This document shows, one piece after another, positions 16,940 through 26,026 of a DNA stretch of 64,000 nt. This stretch comes from Paenibacillus phytorum. GTDB lineage: Bacteria; Bacillota; Bacilli; Paenibacillales; NBRC-103111. A program made the position numbers and the translations under genes. The stretch covers positions 62,001 through 126,000 of the forward strand of contig NZ_WHOA01000248.1 in the NCBI RefSeq assembly GCF_013141715.1. The letters are read 5' to 3'. Position 1 is the stretch's first letter. Every line of letters begins with the position of its first letter. The notes beneath the pieces are model-generated. The model was not told the DNA's origin. It saw nothing but the letters and a program-made list of their open reading frames with translations, and did not search any database.

Positions 16940-18748
16940 CTATCCTTCCTTATATTCGATAACCACCATATCCCAATATTTCAGCTTGGGCAGCTTTAAT
17001 TCAAGCTTCCCGTTCTGCTGCTGGAAATCCACAGGGATCGCTGACCCGCCGTAATAGTCTGGTGAAGCGAACCATATTTTTGCAACCGGTTTATCTGTCT
17101 TCACCGACACCATGACGTTTTGCTTTTCGGCCGGTTCGGTCTGCGTGCCGTTGGTGTCGTTCCAGTCCATCGTGGAAGCGTCCGTGAAGTTAATGAAGTG
17201 AAGAATGTCTTTCCCGTCCTTCTGTTTAGCAAAGCTCCATACCTTACCCTTCTCCGCATGATCGGATATAGCCAAGCTATCGGTTCCTTCTGCACGCAAA
17301 GCTGATTCATCGGGCTTGTCCCGAAGCAGATTTTGATAGGCTACCAGAAAATCGTAATAGACTAAGAGCTTGTTATCCAAGACTGGCGAAATTTCAAGGT
17401 TTTTGTGCGGAAAATATTCTTTGGACAGCATATTCTCTCCGAGTTCCAGATGGGAGCCGCCTGAGGCAAAAATCACTGCATCCGTGAACAGGATGCCAGG
17501 CGTGTTGAATTGTCCTGGATTGTTGGAGAATTGATAGTTCATATAAGCGGCCAGAACCGTGTTCAGCCGGTTCTCACTGAGCTTCCCGTTCTGATCGATC
17601 ACTTCTTTCAACTGTTGGTAGCCCGGATGATCCTTCCATACTTCGGTATAAAGGAACTTGACGGGCGCTTGACGGGCGATGTAACCCTGGCCGTATTGAC
17701 CGACCGCATTCATGACATAATCGATATTCAGCTTCTCTTTGGCTTTCTTGAGAAATTCCGGGAAAGTCGCAGCCAGATTGACGCTTTTGCCGTCGTATGT
17801 CCAGAGCGGTCCACGTTCACCTAACTGGTCAACCTGCCAGCCGTCAAAAGGGAGCGATTCAAATGCCTTTTTTTCCTTGTCCACTAAATACAACTGCCAA
17901 TCCGGATTGGATGGGTCGTACAAGAAAATGTCGCTGGCCCAATCTTTGGGCAGCATGTGTTTGTCCTGGTCATTGTGCTGCGAATCCTTATATAGTCCCC
18001 ATTCCTTCTTCACTCCGTCCTGTTCCGCATCGTCATATGCTCCAAACAGCAAATTGTAGCTCATGGCTTTCATGCCGTGATTGTGAACAAGATCAATATA
18101 GTTTTTCAATGTACTGAAATTCACGGGACGATTAGCAATATCCTTCCACTGCCCAGCAGGCTTGGTCCCATCGTAAGGAACAGGATCATGGTGCTTAAAC
18201 TGCCAATCGTAAAACTGAATCCCGTTGATATGAAATCGGTTCAAACGGTCGATTACAGCAGACATTTCTTCTTGACTCATAGCGGGGAAGTCCGCCAAAT
18301 AGCCGTAACGGGGAAACTTCCCCCAGTCGGAGGAAACGTCCACGGCGATGTTCATGTGGCCGATAAACATGCCTTCTTTTTCAAGAACCACTTCGGCCAA
18401 ATAGCCTTCATTGTCGACCTCCGGCGGGTTCCAGCTCCAAGACAGCTTGTCGCTTTTTGCCGTCTTCGTTTCTTGTCCGATAATTTGATCCATATGTTTA
18501 TAACGGATATGAAACGTGCCGCCTGCAGCCGTCCCATCCTGTAAGGTTAAATTGAAATGAACGTCTTCACCCGGCTTATAGGATGCTTTATCCGTGGACA
18601 GCACTTTGAGCTGAGAGCCCATCTGAATCTGGTCCATCATCTTGATGTCCGGGCTGCTGTCACAAGCCGTGGTCATAACAATGGCTGTGCCTGCAACAAA
18701 AGCCGCTGCCGTCCGCAGGATTCTTGCCTTACTTGATTTGTCAGTCAT
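16940..18748 (-). CDS. GH66 dextranase-like lipoprotein
   Basis: 602 residues from ATG 18748 (AGGAGG upstream). The lipoprotein signal has a MTTAC lipobox (Cys about 29). After an N-terminal Ig-like domain (VLSTDKASYKPGEDVHFNL), the GH66 barrel runs from about 145 (GYLADF, FYDWQFKHHDPVPY). Nucleophile Asp 307 is in GWQVDQLG and acid/base Glu 369 in LYTEVW. Cycloisomaltooligosaccharide glucanotransferases carry a CBM35 inserted in the barrel; none is visible after NAVGQYGQ, so an endo-dextranase is more likely. The product would be isomaltooligosaccharides, suited to the neighbouring GH31. The C-terminal binding module appears to have been lost (remnant at 16780). Confidence 0.9.
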   Translation of the reverse strand: MTDKSSKARILRTAAAFVAGTAIVMTTACDSSPDIKMMDQIQMGSQLKVLSTDKASYKPGEDVHFNLTLQDGTAAGGTFHIRYKHMDQIIGQETKTAKSDKLSWSWNPPEVDNEGYLAEVVLEKEGMFIGHMNIAVDVSSDWGKFPRYGYLADFPAMSQEEMSAVIDRLNRFHINGIQFYDWQFKHHDPVPYDGTKPAGQWKDIANRPVNFSTLKNYIDLVHNHGMKAMSYNLLFGAYDDAEQDGVKKEWGLYKDSQHNDQDKHMLPKDWASDIFLYDPSNPDWQLYLVDKEKKAFESLPFDGWQVDQLGERGPLWTYDGKSVNLAATFPEFLKKAKEKLNIDYVMNAVGQYGQGYIARQAPVKFLYTEVWKDHPGYQQLKEVIDQNGKLSENRLNTVLAAYMNYQFSNNPGQFNTPGILFTDAVIFASGGSHLELGENMLSKEYFPHKNLEISPVLDNKLLVYYDFLVAYQNLLRDKPDESALRAEGTDSLAISDHAEKGKVWSFAKQKDGKDILHFINFTDASTMDWNDTNGTQTEPAEKQNVMVSVKTDKPVAKIWFASPDYYGGSAIPVDFQQQNGKLELKLPKLKYWDMVVIEYKEG

Positions 18749-18854
18749 ACTAAACCTCCTGATTCTATTTGGCGTACCTTCATTATCAGGAAGATTAGCA
18801 TTAAAATAAACAGACTGCGTTATGATCTTGGTGTCATATATTTCTGTATGTCAG

Positions 18855-19194
18855 CCTTTTCATCCGATTTTACGCGTCTTCGTGTTTTATCGAGATGTAG
18901 TTGAAATGATGAGCGAGCGAGAATTAAAGAGTTCCCATACGACGATCATGAGATAGGTCCATGAATTTGGACCTGAAATCCACAAACGAATCCGCCCAAA
19001 GTCAAAGGTCAATGGAAGTATTTATATCGGGGAGTTGATTCTAGGGGTAAAACCATTATCCACCAGCCATACAAGAATTAATAAATGAAAAATTCCTACC
19101 AAAAGAAACCTTGATTAGACAGACAAAGTATCTAAATAACATTGTGAAGCAAGATCATCGATTCATAAAGAAAATTACAAAACCGATGCTGAGC
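18855..19194 (+). mobile_element. IS6-family transposase remnant 1
   Basis: Plus-strand frames encode pieces of an IS6/IS26-type transposase. First is YRDVVEMMSERELKSSHTTI with an in-frame TAG where Trp is expected, then FGPEIHKRIRP. A deletion removes the segment up to KVKGQWKYLYRGVDSRGKT, and after a further deletion the C-terminal QELINEKFLP and YLNNIVKQDHRFIKK follow. The catalytic core is incomplete. A 49-bp stretch (18998-19046) is repeated with one mismatch at 59088-59136. No terminal inverted repeats were recognised. Confidence 0.8.
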
Positions 19195-19537
19195 CCTTCC
19201 ATTTTAGTAAAACTGAGCACCCACATGTGTCGAATGCTTATTATTGAGACTTATTATTGATAAAATGTAAGGGGCAATTTATGCCCCCTGCTAACAACGG
19301 ATTTGGATTGTCACCAAAAACGGGACAAAAATTTACGAGGGCACTTTTCTAGCTTGTACAAGCGTGAGGTAGCCGAGGTCACCGTGGATGGATGATGATT
19401 AAACCAGTGGGCATCGTCCACGCAGCCCGAACAACCCGTGATCCCTGACTCGTCTTTCGCGGGTAACAACATCTCACGCTCGCCCAACGAAAAGCTGATG
19501 TATTACTACAAGTAACCACCTGCAGGCGCGATGCCCT
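19195..19537. other. Intergenic, no recognisable gene
   Basis: Between the IS6 remnant and the broken MFS gene. A small hairpin (GGGGCAATTTATGCCCC at about 19271) and a more GC-rich 19350-19530 stretch are visible. I recognise no protein fragment in any frame. Probably further decayed mobile or flanking DNA. Confidence 0.4.
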
Positions 19538-21066
19538 TCACACTCTAGCTACTCTCTTTGATCCAAAAATCATAAAACTGATCGCGGCCAAAACCCACAC
19601 GCCAATGCCACCATAGAGCATCACTAAGCCAAAGCCGTGCACAAGAGCTGCATGGACCACGGTTCCGGACGCATCCAGAGAGGTCAGTTCTAGCAAACCC
19701 TGCTTGAGAGATGTAGTGTTTCCAGCGGCTATTTTCTCGGCCAAAGTCCGCAATTGCGTTGTATCGAGAGTCCCAGGAAGGACCCGCTTCAAATAAGACA
19801 GGATGCCTTCCTGCAAAATGAATCCCATCACAGCGATGTTTATGGCTAGACTGATTAATCTGGCACTCGTGTCTATGCCGGAAGCCATGCCTGCACGGGT
19901 ACTCGGAACCGAGCCGGTGGTCGTGTTGGTCACAGGCGTGTGGTTAAGCCAAGCCCAATACCAGCCAACAGGGAACCGGGGAGCATGGTCAACCAGCTGG
20001 CGTGATCGCCGTCGCTGCCAAATTTCATCAAAATGAAGCCCATGCCGATGATGAACAGACCCGATGGGATGACTATGCGCGGCTGATAGCGGAGCGAAAG
20101 GCGCTCTGCCAGAGGCGGAATCACCAAGGTGGGCAGCGTATAAGCCAAGAGAGACAGCCCAGCTGCCACGATGCCGTAACCAAGGCCGCTCTGGAAATAG
20201 ATCGGCAGATAGATCATGAACGGCCAGAAACTGAAATTCATGCCGACGGAGCCAAAGAGAGCGACGGAAAAATTACGTATCCTAAATACGGAAAAGTCGA
20301 ACATCGGATGGGTGCTGAGCTTTTCCACAATCAGAAAAATAATGAAACATGTTGCCGTTGCAACAAGGGTGCTGATGGCGGCTATGCTGGTAAAGCCGAG
20401 TTCCGGCCCTTGCGTGATAAAGTATGCCAGCCCAAAAACCGTCAACGAAAGCGTGACGATGCCGATAATGTCAAGCTTTTTCGCCTGCGGATCGCTGGAC
20501 TCCTCCACGCTGCCTAAGACAAAGATCAAAGTGAGGATGGTCAGCGGGACGTGGACTAGGAAAACCCAATGCCAGTTCGACACGGCCACGATCATGCCGC
20601 CGATGATGGGTCCAAAACCGAGACCGATACCGAACACGATCCCCCATGCGCCAAAGGCTTTGCTGCGTTCTTTTCCTTCCTGAAACTGATGCGAAAGAAT
20701 TGCTATCTGGCAAATCAGCATCGCGCCAGCACTCACGCCTTGAAGAAACCGGCTGACGATCAGAACTGACGTGCTTTGTGCCAAGCCACAAATCAAGGAT
20801 GTAATGCCGAACAAGACGAGGCTGATAATAAAAATACGCCTCCTTCCATACCGGTCGGCCAGCGTTCCAACAGCCATCAGAACTGTCGTACTAGCAATGG
20901 TGTAGGCGTTCATAATCCATTGCATATCCTTGAGATTGCCATGCAATACCTTTTCCAAGGTTGGCAGTATCACTGGCACACTGGAAATTTCTAGGCCGAA
21001 CATTAGCGCGGACAAACATATAGCGGCCAATGCGATTATATTTTTGCTGGAGTGAGAGAGGCTCAT
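19538..21066 (-). pseudogene. DHA2-type MFS drug efflux transporter, frameshifted
   Basis: Two overlapping frames together make one EmrB/QacA-type protein of about 505 residues (14 membrane helices expected). 21066-19930 encodes 378 residues (LADRYGRRRIFIISLVLF motif between helices 2 and 3; GAWGIVFGIGLGFGPIIGG motif C), and 19933-19538 encodes the last ~130. The break is at GLGLT: TTA ACC ACA CGC CTG TGA reads as TTA ACC AAC ACG CCT GTG if one A is restored (about 19940), giving the usual NTPVTNTTTGSV. So a single-base deletion, or a sequencing error, splits it. GGAGGG precedes the start. The upstream frame of 45 codons overlaps it by 4 nt. Confidence 0.88.
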
Positions 21067-21200
21067 TGATAGTTCCCTCCAGACTTAGATTTGGTAACAG
21101 CACCAGCCAGCTTTTTTTCGTCAATCGTACAATCAATAACCTCATCAATACGTGCCTGTAAATCTTTTGTACCTGCCTTATTTAAACCGTATTTGCTCAT
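21063..21200 (-). pseudogene. N-terminal fragment of a serine hydrolase (beta-lactamase family), coupled to the MFS gene
   Basis: A 45-codon frame from ATG 21200 (GAGAGG upstream) to TGA, sharing ATGA with the MFS start. Residues 1-36 (MSKYGLNKAGTKDLQARIDE, then VIDCTIDEKKLAGAV) look like the start of class C beta-lactamase/EstB-type serine hydrolases. The last 9 residues do not continue the family, and the SxxK catalytic region is absent. It is probably the head of a hydrolase gene truncated by a deletion that fused its leader to the MFS gene. It may still be translated and help expression of the next frame. Confidence 0.6.
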
Positions 21201-21374
21201 TGCTTGCCAATCCTCTCTGACTTCTCATGTGTGAATCACCCTTATTCATGTAAGTCTTATTATATAATTTAAATCGTTCATTTTACATAACACATCAAAT
21301 CAAATATGATGATTATACAAAGAAATAAAAGTTATTTTATTAAAATACCTTAAATTTAAAGGAGCGCACTCAAA

Positions 21375-21827
21375 GTGGATCATGTAGATAAACAAATCCT
21401 CTTCTATCTTCAAAACCAGGCAAGGATTTCAATGACTGAACTGGGTAAAAGCGTGGGGTTGTCCCAACCTGCTGTAACGGAACGAGTTAAGAGAATGGAA
21501 GAAAAGGGAATAATCGAAGAGTATCGTACCGTCATTTCTCCTGAAAAAATTGGGAAGCATGCGGCCGCCTATATGTTGTTTCGGACTAGAGACTGTTTAG
21601 CTTTTCTTGATTTTGTCCATACATCTCCCCATGTTGCCGAGTGCCACCGAATTAGCGGAGAACACAGTTATTTATTAAAAGTAGTGACGGAATCCACACG
21701 CACGCTCGAAGAGTTTGGCAATCAGTGCGATAAATATGGAACCTATACAATGCTGGTTGTCATGTCTTCACCGATCGATCATAGTCTTCTCATTCATTCT
21801 CTCGAAGAAGCAAATGGAGTTGACTAA
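21375..21827 (+). CDS. Lrp/AsnC-family transcriptional regulator
   Basis: 150 residues from GTG 21375, with AAGGAG 10 nt upstream. The N-terminal winged helix-turn-helix (DKQILFYLQNQARISMTELG, VGLSQPAVTERVKRMEEKG) is followed by a RAM/AsnC ligand-binding domain (VAECHRISGEHSYLLKVV). It is divergent from the serine-hydrolase/MFS unit. This is a common arrangement in which an Lrp-type protein controls an exporter, so it may have controlled that pair before the MFS gene broke. Effector unknown, probably an amino acid. Confidence 0.92.
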   Translation: MDHVDKQILFYLQNQARISMTELGKSVGLSQPAVTERVKRMEEKGIIEEYRTVISPEKIGKHAAAYMLFRTRDCLAFLDFVHTSPHVAECHRISGEHSYLLKVVTESTRTLEEFGNQCDKYGTYTMLVVMSSPIDHSLLIHSLEEANGVD

Positions 21828-22097
21828 TACCAAGCAGAAATTCCAATAAACGCTGCATACAATCCATTAAGAAGCTGCGAAATGAATGTATCCCTGTCGC
21901 GGAATTCAAATATCATTCGGGATAGACATTCACCCAATAGTACTGATCGAACCATCTAAATTCTCAGTGAAATTGCAGCTTATAGGTTAAATTGGACCCT
22001 AGTTACCATTCTTTTCAGTTGCATCGTACTGTCTTAGCCTCTGCCCTTAATAGAATTGAAGCGTATATACATATAAATGGTGGATAGAGTTGCACGA
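21828..22097. other. Intergenic, no gene seen
   Basis: About 270 bp between two convergent regulator genes before the terminator at 22098. No open frame or repeat of note. Confidence 0.5.
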
Positions 22098-22151
22098 AAA
22101 AAGTCTGCTTGATCTCTGTATCGCAGTCGCGAGAGATTGGGCAGACTTTTT
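22098..22151. terminator. Terminator between convergent lrp-like and gntR genes
   Basis: AAAAAAGTCTGC pairs with GCAGACTTTTT, with an inner ATCTCT...AGAGAT stem. A and T runs on the two sides allow use in both directions. Confidence 0.85.
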
Positions 22152-22172
22152 AAATGGACCGTCATGGGCCGC

Positions 22173-22874
22173 TTATTCGTTTTTGTATACCTGCAAAAGC
22201 TTATTTCGGACATAACTAAGATGTCGGTACATATGAGTAAACGCTTCTTGTGGATCCCGATTAACGAGCGCATTATAGATATCTGTATGGAATTGGACCG
22301 TTACATCACGTTCACGTTCCCTAATTTGTCTGTCCATTTTGTCATGGGTGATAAGCAGCGGATCTATCATCCCTTCAATGATCGGATTGTTCGCACTCAA
22401 TGCAATAATCCGATGAAATTCCTTGTCCGATTCCCCATAGTTGTTATCAACACTGCCAGCGATTTCATCTATAGTTTCCCTTAATCGTTTCAACTCCTCG
22501 TTCGTAATCTTCTCTGCCGCCATGGCCACAAGTCCCAATTCTAATGCCATCCGTGCTTCGATGATCGCTGGAAGGTTGCCAATGGACAGAGCCAGCATTA
22601 CCGAGAACGGATTGCTGCCGATTTTATTATTAAAATGGGTACCTCCACGGGTTTTTCTCGTAATCACTTCAAGTGCTTCGAGTGAACTTAATGCTTCTCG
22701 CAGAACTGGCCGACTCACGCCTAACATGTCGATCAGTTCCATCTCGGACGGCAGTTTATCTCCAGGTTTAAGCTGACCGCTGATAAGCAGCTGAACAATG
22801 CTGTCAACGACTTGCTTGGGCAGCGTGTTTCGTTTAACAGTCTCCAATTCAACGCTTCCTTTAAGTTCTACCAT
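22173..22874 (-). CDS. GntR-family regulator, FadR subfamily (glucarate operon)
   Basis: 233 residues from ATG 22874 (GAAGGG upstream). The N-terminal winged helix (LISGQLKPGDKLPSEMELID, LGVSRPVLREALSSLEALEV) is the GntR signature. The C-terminal FCD domain (MALELGLVAMAAEKI, Asp/His metal-ligand pattern ESDKEFHRIIA and QFHTDIYNAL) is an all-helical ligand-binding domain that senses organic acids. It follows the glucarate genes on the same strand but has its own promoter. The identical operator over its -10 and over the gudD -10 suggests autoregulation and control of the glucarate operon, with glucarate or an intermediate as inducer. Confidence 0.92.
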   Translation of the reverse strand: MVELKGSVELETVKRNTLPKQVVDSIVQLLISGQLKPGDKLPSEMELIDMLGVSRPVLREALSSLEALEVITRKTRGGTHFNNKIGSNPFSVMLALSIGNLPAIIEARMALELGLVAMAAEKITNEELKRLRETIDEIAGSVDNNYGESDKEFHRIIALSANNPIIEGMIDPLLITHDKMDRQIRERERDVTVQFHTDIYNALVNRDPQEAFTHMYRHLSYVRNKLLQVYKNE

Positions 22875-22914
22875 ATTTACCCTTCTCTCTTAGCTGACTA
22901 ATACGCATAATCAT

Positions 22915-22943
22915 ATTGTAAGACGAATTAGATGAAATAACAA
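22915..22943 (-). promoter_or_regulatory. gntR promoter with FadR-type operator over the -10
   Basis: On the minus strand TTGTTA (22943-22938), 17-nt spacer, TACAAT (22920-22915). The operator TTGTAAGACGA (plus strand 22916-22926) fits TNGTNNNACNA, the site class of FadR-subfamily regulators, and overlaps the -10. The same element occurs at 27458. Confidence 0.72.
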
Positions 22944-22964
22944 TGCAGCCCCATAGTCATGATT

Positions 22965-24107
22965 TTATTTCATCTTGATTCCAATGCTAATCAATCTGCA
23001 TATTCTAGCTGTGGCTGTTTGAATAAGCTCTTCAGCCGATTCTATACATTGCTCTAATTCCATGGGCCGGGGCACAATACTCATCAGTCCGTCGATCCCA
23101 TGTTGAAGTACATCATCAGCACCTGTACCTAACCCGCCGGATAAGCAGATCGTCGGGATGCCCGCCTGTTTGGCGATCTTAGCCACACCAACAGGGGCTT
23201 TACCGTGCGCGGTTTGAAAGTCGGTGGAGCCTTCACCGGTTATGACCAGGTCCGCTTGCTTAAGCTTTTCAGCGAAATCTGCAGCTTCCAACACAATTTG
23301 AATGCCTGGGATCAGCTTCGCATTCGTGAAAAACAACAGTCCTGCCCCTACACCGCCGGCTGCACCGGCACCCGGAATAAGTGCAACGTCTCTGCGTGTT
23401 GCCAATTGGGCAACAACCGAATAATTCTTAAGCGCATGATCTAATTGAGCCACCATATCTGATGTGGCACCTTTTTGCGGACCATAAACCGCGGATGCAC
23501 CTAACGGCCCGCACAGCGGGTTATCAACGTCGCATGCGACCTTAATATCCGTTTCGGCAATATGCTTATCTAATTCGGATAAATCGATTCGTGCGAGATT
23601 GGCAAGAGCCACTCCACCTTGGGGTAGCTCGTTGTTGTCCGAATCCAGGAATTTGACTCCTAAGGCCTGTGCCATTCCCGCTCCGCCGTCATTAGTTGCG
23701 CTGCCTCCGATACCTATAATTAGCTTTCGCAGTCCGTAATCAAGAGCTGCTTTGATTAATTGTCCGGTCCCATAAGTCGTCGTCAACAGTGGGTTCCTTT
23801 GTTCCCTCGGTACCAATGGTAATCCGGAAGCAGCCGCAAGCTCGATCACCCCGGTTTCTCCATCGCCGAGAATCCCCCAATAGGAGTCGATTTCTTCACC
23901 CAAAGGTCCTACTATTTTTTGATGGATCATTTGACCGCCGGTAGACATAATAAGCGATTCTACCGTACCTTCACCACCATCAGCAATAGGTACCTTGCTC
24001 ACTGCAGCATGAGGGAATACGTCCCGAATCCCTCGTTCCATCGCATCAGCAACAGCAAGGGCAGATAAGCTCCCTTTATATGAATCGGGTGCCAATAATA
24101 TACGCAT
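22965..24107 (-). CDS. garK: Glycerate kinase
   Basis: 380 residues from ATG 24107, chosen because GAGGAGAG lies 7 nt upstream and family members begin MRILLAPDSFKGS (here MRILLAPDSYKGSLSALAVA). The open frame runs further upstream to 24248 without a ribosome site. Glycerate-kinase family 1 segments are IADGGEGTVES, GIGGSATNDGGAGMAQALG, ITGEGSTDFQTAHGKAPVGV and ICLSG. It phosphorylates D-glycerate to 2-phosphoglycerate, the last step of glucarate catabolism after GarR. It is the last gene of the gudD operon, separated from garR by a weak terminator (24165) that could lower its expression. Confidence 0.93.
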   Translation of the reverse strand: MRILLAPDSYKGSLSALAVADAMERGIRDVFPHAAVSKVPIADGGEGTVESLIMSTGGQMIHQKIVGPLGEEIDSYWGILGDGETGVIELAAASGLPLVPREQRNPLLTTTYGTGQLIKAALDYGLRKLIIGIGGSATNDGGAGMAQALGVKFLDSDNNELPQGGVALANLARIDLSELDKHIAETDIKVACDVDNPLCGPLGASAVYGPQKGATSDMVAQLDHALKNYSVVAQLATRRDVALIPGAGAAGGVGAGLLFFTNAKLIPGIQIVLEAADFAEKLKQADLVITGEGSTDFQTAHGKAPVGVAKIAKQAGIPTICLSGGLGTGADDVLQHGIDGLMSIVPRPMELEQCIESAEELIQTATARICRLISIGIKMK

Positions 24108-24164
24108 GGTGCTTCTCTCCTCTCTTTCTTTCACACATAAATCTGATACCTCTATACTTAACAA

Positions 24165-24196
24165 AGAAAACCCCTTATAGGTGATAAGAGGTTTTC
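24165..24196 (-). terminator. Intra-operon terminator/attenuator between garR and the glycerate kinase gene
   Basis: On the minus strand GAAAACCTCTTAT...ATAAGGGGTTTTC forms a ~10-bp stem with a TTTTC tail. It sits 17 nt after the garR stop and before the kinase ribosome site. Confidence 0.6.
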
Positions 24197-24213
24197 TTCG
24201 GATTCTTGGATTC

Positions 24214-25101
24214 TTACCTATTAACTTCAACCTTTGCCATTTTCTCATAGTAACGAATCAAGCTGCCATGGTCGCAATCACCCATTCCATCCACCTTCAA
24301 AGCCTGCATCATCTCCATAACGGCAGCCGTCAGCGGTAGAGGCACGCCTACTTCATGGGAGGTTTCCAAGACGTTACTCAAGTCCTTTATGTGCAGGTTG
24401 ATACGGAATCCCGGGTCAAAATTGCGGTCCATCACCAGAGGTGCTTTCGCATCTAAGACGGTGCTGCCGGCCAGACCGCCACGAATCGCCTGATAAACGA
24501 GCTCTGGCTGAACGCCAGCCTTGCTGGCAAGCACGAACGCTTCGGACATTGCGGCAATATTAATGGCTACCACGATCTGATTGGCTAGCTTCGTCACATT
24601 CCCTGCTCCGATGTCTCCTGTACGTATGACAGAGGCAGCCATTGCTTTTAACACATCATAGCATTGATCGAATACTTCTTTCTTTCCGCCAACCATCACG
24701 GAAAGAGTCCCCGCGATCGCCTTAGGCTCTCCCCCACTCACTGGTGCGTCAAGCATTTCTATCCCTTTTTCCGCCAGCTTCCGGCCGATTTCCTGGCTTG
24801 TCAGAGGCGCGATCGAACTCATATCGATAACAACGGTTCCTGATTTAGCCCCTTCTATGACGCCATTCGGGCCCAAAACCACTTCATTCACCTGTGGTGA
24901 ATTCGGGAGCATAGTGATAATGACATCCACCTGCTCAGCCAAAGCTTTAGCTGTTGAGGTCGTCTTGGCTCCCGCCGCTGCAAGCTCCGAACCATTCTTA
25001 CTTGTATCGAGAACAACTAGCTCATAACCCGCTTTCAACAAGTTTTTACTCATGGGCTTACCCATAATACCCAACCCAATGAATCCTACTTTCATTTTCA
25101 T
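24214..25101 (-). CDS. garR: Tartronate semialdehyde reductase (2-hydroxy-3-oxopropionate reductase)
   Basis: 295 residues of the beta-hydroxyacid dehydrogenase family. The Rossmann start KVGFIGLGIMGKPMSKNL binds the dinucleotide. DAPVSGGEPKAIAGTLSVM is the substrate-binding signature, and GAGNVTKLANQ carries the catalytic Lys (about 172). The C-terminal FRINLHIKDLSN region is typical. It reduces tartronate semialdehyde to D-glycerate. It overlaps the upstream aldolase gene by 4 nt (ATGA) and precedes the glycerate kinase, which fixes its place in the pathway. Confidence 0.93.
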   Translation of the reverse strand: MKMKVGFIGLGIMGKPMSKNLLKAGYELVVLDTSKNGSELAAAGAKTTSTAKALAEQVDVIITMLPNSPQVNEVVLGPNGVIEGAKSGTVVIDMSSIAPLTSQEIGRKLAEKGIEMLDAPVSGGEPKAIAGTLSVMVGGKKEVFDQCYDVLKAMAASVIRTGDIGAGNVTKLANQIVVAINIAAMSEAFVLASKAGVQPELVYQAIRGGLAGSTVLDAKAPLVMDRNFDPGFRINLHIKDLSNVLETSHEVGVPLPLTAAVMEMMQALKVDGMGDCDHGSLIRYYEKMAKVEVNR

Positions 25102-25991
25102 TTTAGAGCTCCCATCTGCTTCAATATGTCAGCGAGCTTATTTCTATTGATTTCGGAGCAGCTCGTGTTCGGCAAGATCGAGCCTCCCACTTCAAGACCG
25201 ATGAGGTTCATGGCCTCCTTGGTCACCACCGGAAAACTTGCGAGATTAGAAGCCATGCGAAGAGGAGCCAGCTTAAACTGGGCTTCCAATGCTCCCTGTA
25301 GATCACCGGCTATAAACTTCTCATAAATCTCAACGACCAATGCCGGTACAATATTCGCCGTTGAAGCGACACAACCTACAGCGCCGTAAACCAATGAGCC
25401 TAAGATCATGACATCCCTTCCCGCCATGACCTTAAATCCTTTTTCTCGTGTTCTGCGGATATACTCGGAAGTCAAAGTTAGATCGCCGCTGCTATCTTTC
25501 ACTCCAACGATATTGGGAATATCGGCAAGCCGTTCGATCAAATTAACGGAAATATTATTCCCCACGCGATCCGGATTGTTATAAAGCAGTACTGGCAAGG
25601 CAGTCGCTTCAGCTACTTTACGGAAATGTTGATATAACTCTTCTTCCGAAGGCGTAAGAAACATAGGAGGCAAGATCGTAAGCGCTTGAGCATTTAGAGT
25701 ATCGCCAAGTCTGGCTAACTTCACACACTCTTTGGTCGATATGGCCCCGATTCCCATATAAACGGGTACACGCCCTGCTACCTGCTCGATTGTAATCTGA
25801 ACCGCACGCTCCTGCTGCTCATGATCCAGTCCGTAAAACTCTCCGTTACTTCCTAATGAAAGGATACCGTGCACTCCTCCTGCGATAACGTGCTCGACTA
25901 CCCTTCGTAGTCCCTGCTCTTCCACGCATTCATCAGCATCAACGGGTGTAACGATAGGCGGTATGACTCCGCGAATAAGACTAAAGTCCAA
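25098..25991 (-). CDS. DapA/NAL-family aldolase, probable 5-keto-4-deoxyglucarate aldolase
   Basis: 297 residues from TTG 25991 with AAGGAG 8 nt upstream. DHDPS/N-acetylneuraminate lyase barrel: GVIPPIVTPVD start, LSLGSNGEFYGL for the carboxylate-binding loop, LLYNNPDRVG with the catalytic Tyr, and VGVKDSSGD with the Schiff-base Lys (about 163). It lies between glucarate dehydratase and GarR, so the expected reaction is cleavage of 5-keto-4-deoxyglucarate to pyruvate and tartronate semialdehyde. In E. coli an unrelated metal-dependent enzyme (GarL) does this. The alternative is a KdgD-type decarboxylating dehydratase, also DapA family, but that route would not need GarR and glycerate kinase. 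Family certain, reaction inferred from context. Confidence 0.85.
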   Translation of the reverse strand: MDFSLIRGVIPPIVTPVDADECVEEQGLRRVVEHVIAGGVHGILSLGSNGEFYGLDHEQQERAVQITIEQVAGRVPVYMGIGAISTKECVKLARLGDTLNAQALTILPPMFLTPSEEELYQHFRKVAEATALPVLLYNNPDRVGNNISVNLIERLADIPNIVGVKDSSGDLTLTSEYIRRTREKGFKVMAGRDVMILGSLVYGAVGCVASTANIVPALVVEIYEKFIAGDLQGALEAQFKLAPLRMASNLASFPVVTKEAMNLIGLEVGGSILPNTSCSEINRNKLADILKQMGALK

Positions 25992-26026
25992 AGTGATCTC
26001 TCCTTCATTTCATTTGGTTATCTCGC

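Noticed and set aside
19300..19537. GC-rich stretch as a small gene or RNA
   Set aside because: No frame without stops of useful length, no ribosome site and no recognisable RNA fold.
22965..24248. Glycerate kinase start at 24248 (427 codons)
   Set aside because: The extra 47 codons cross the terminator hairpin and lack a ribosome site; the family N-terminus MRILLAPDSYKGS starts at 24107.
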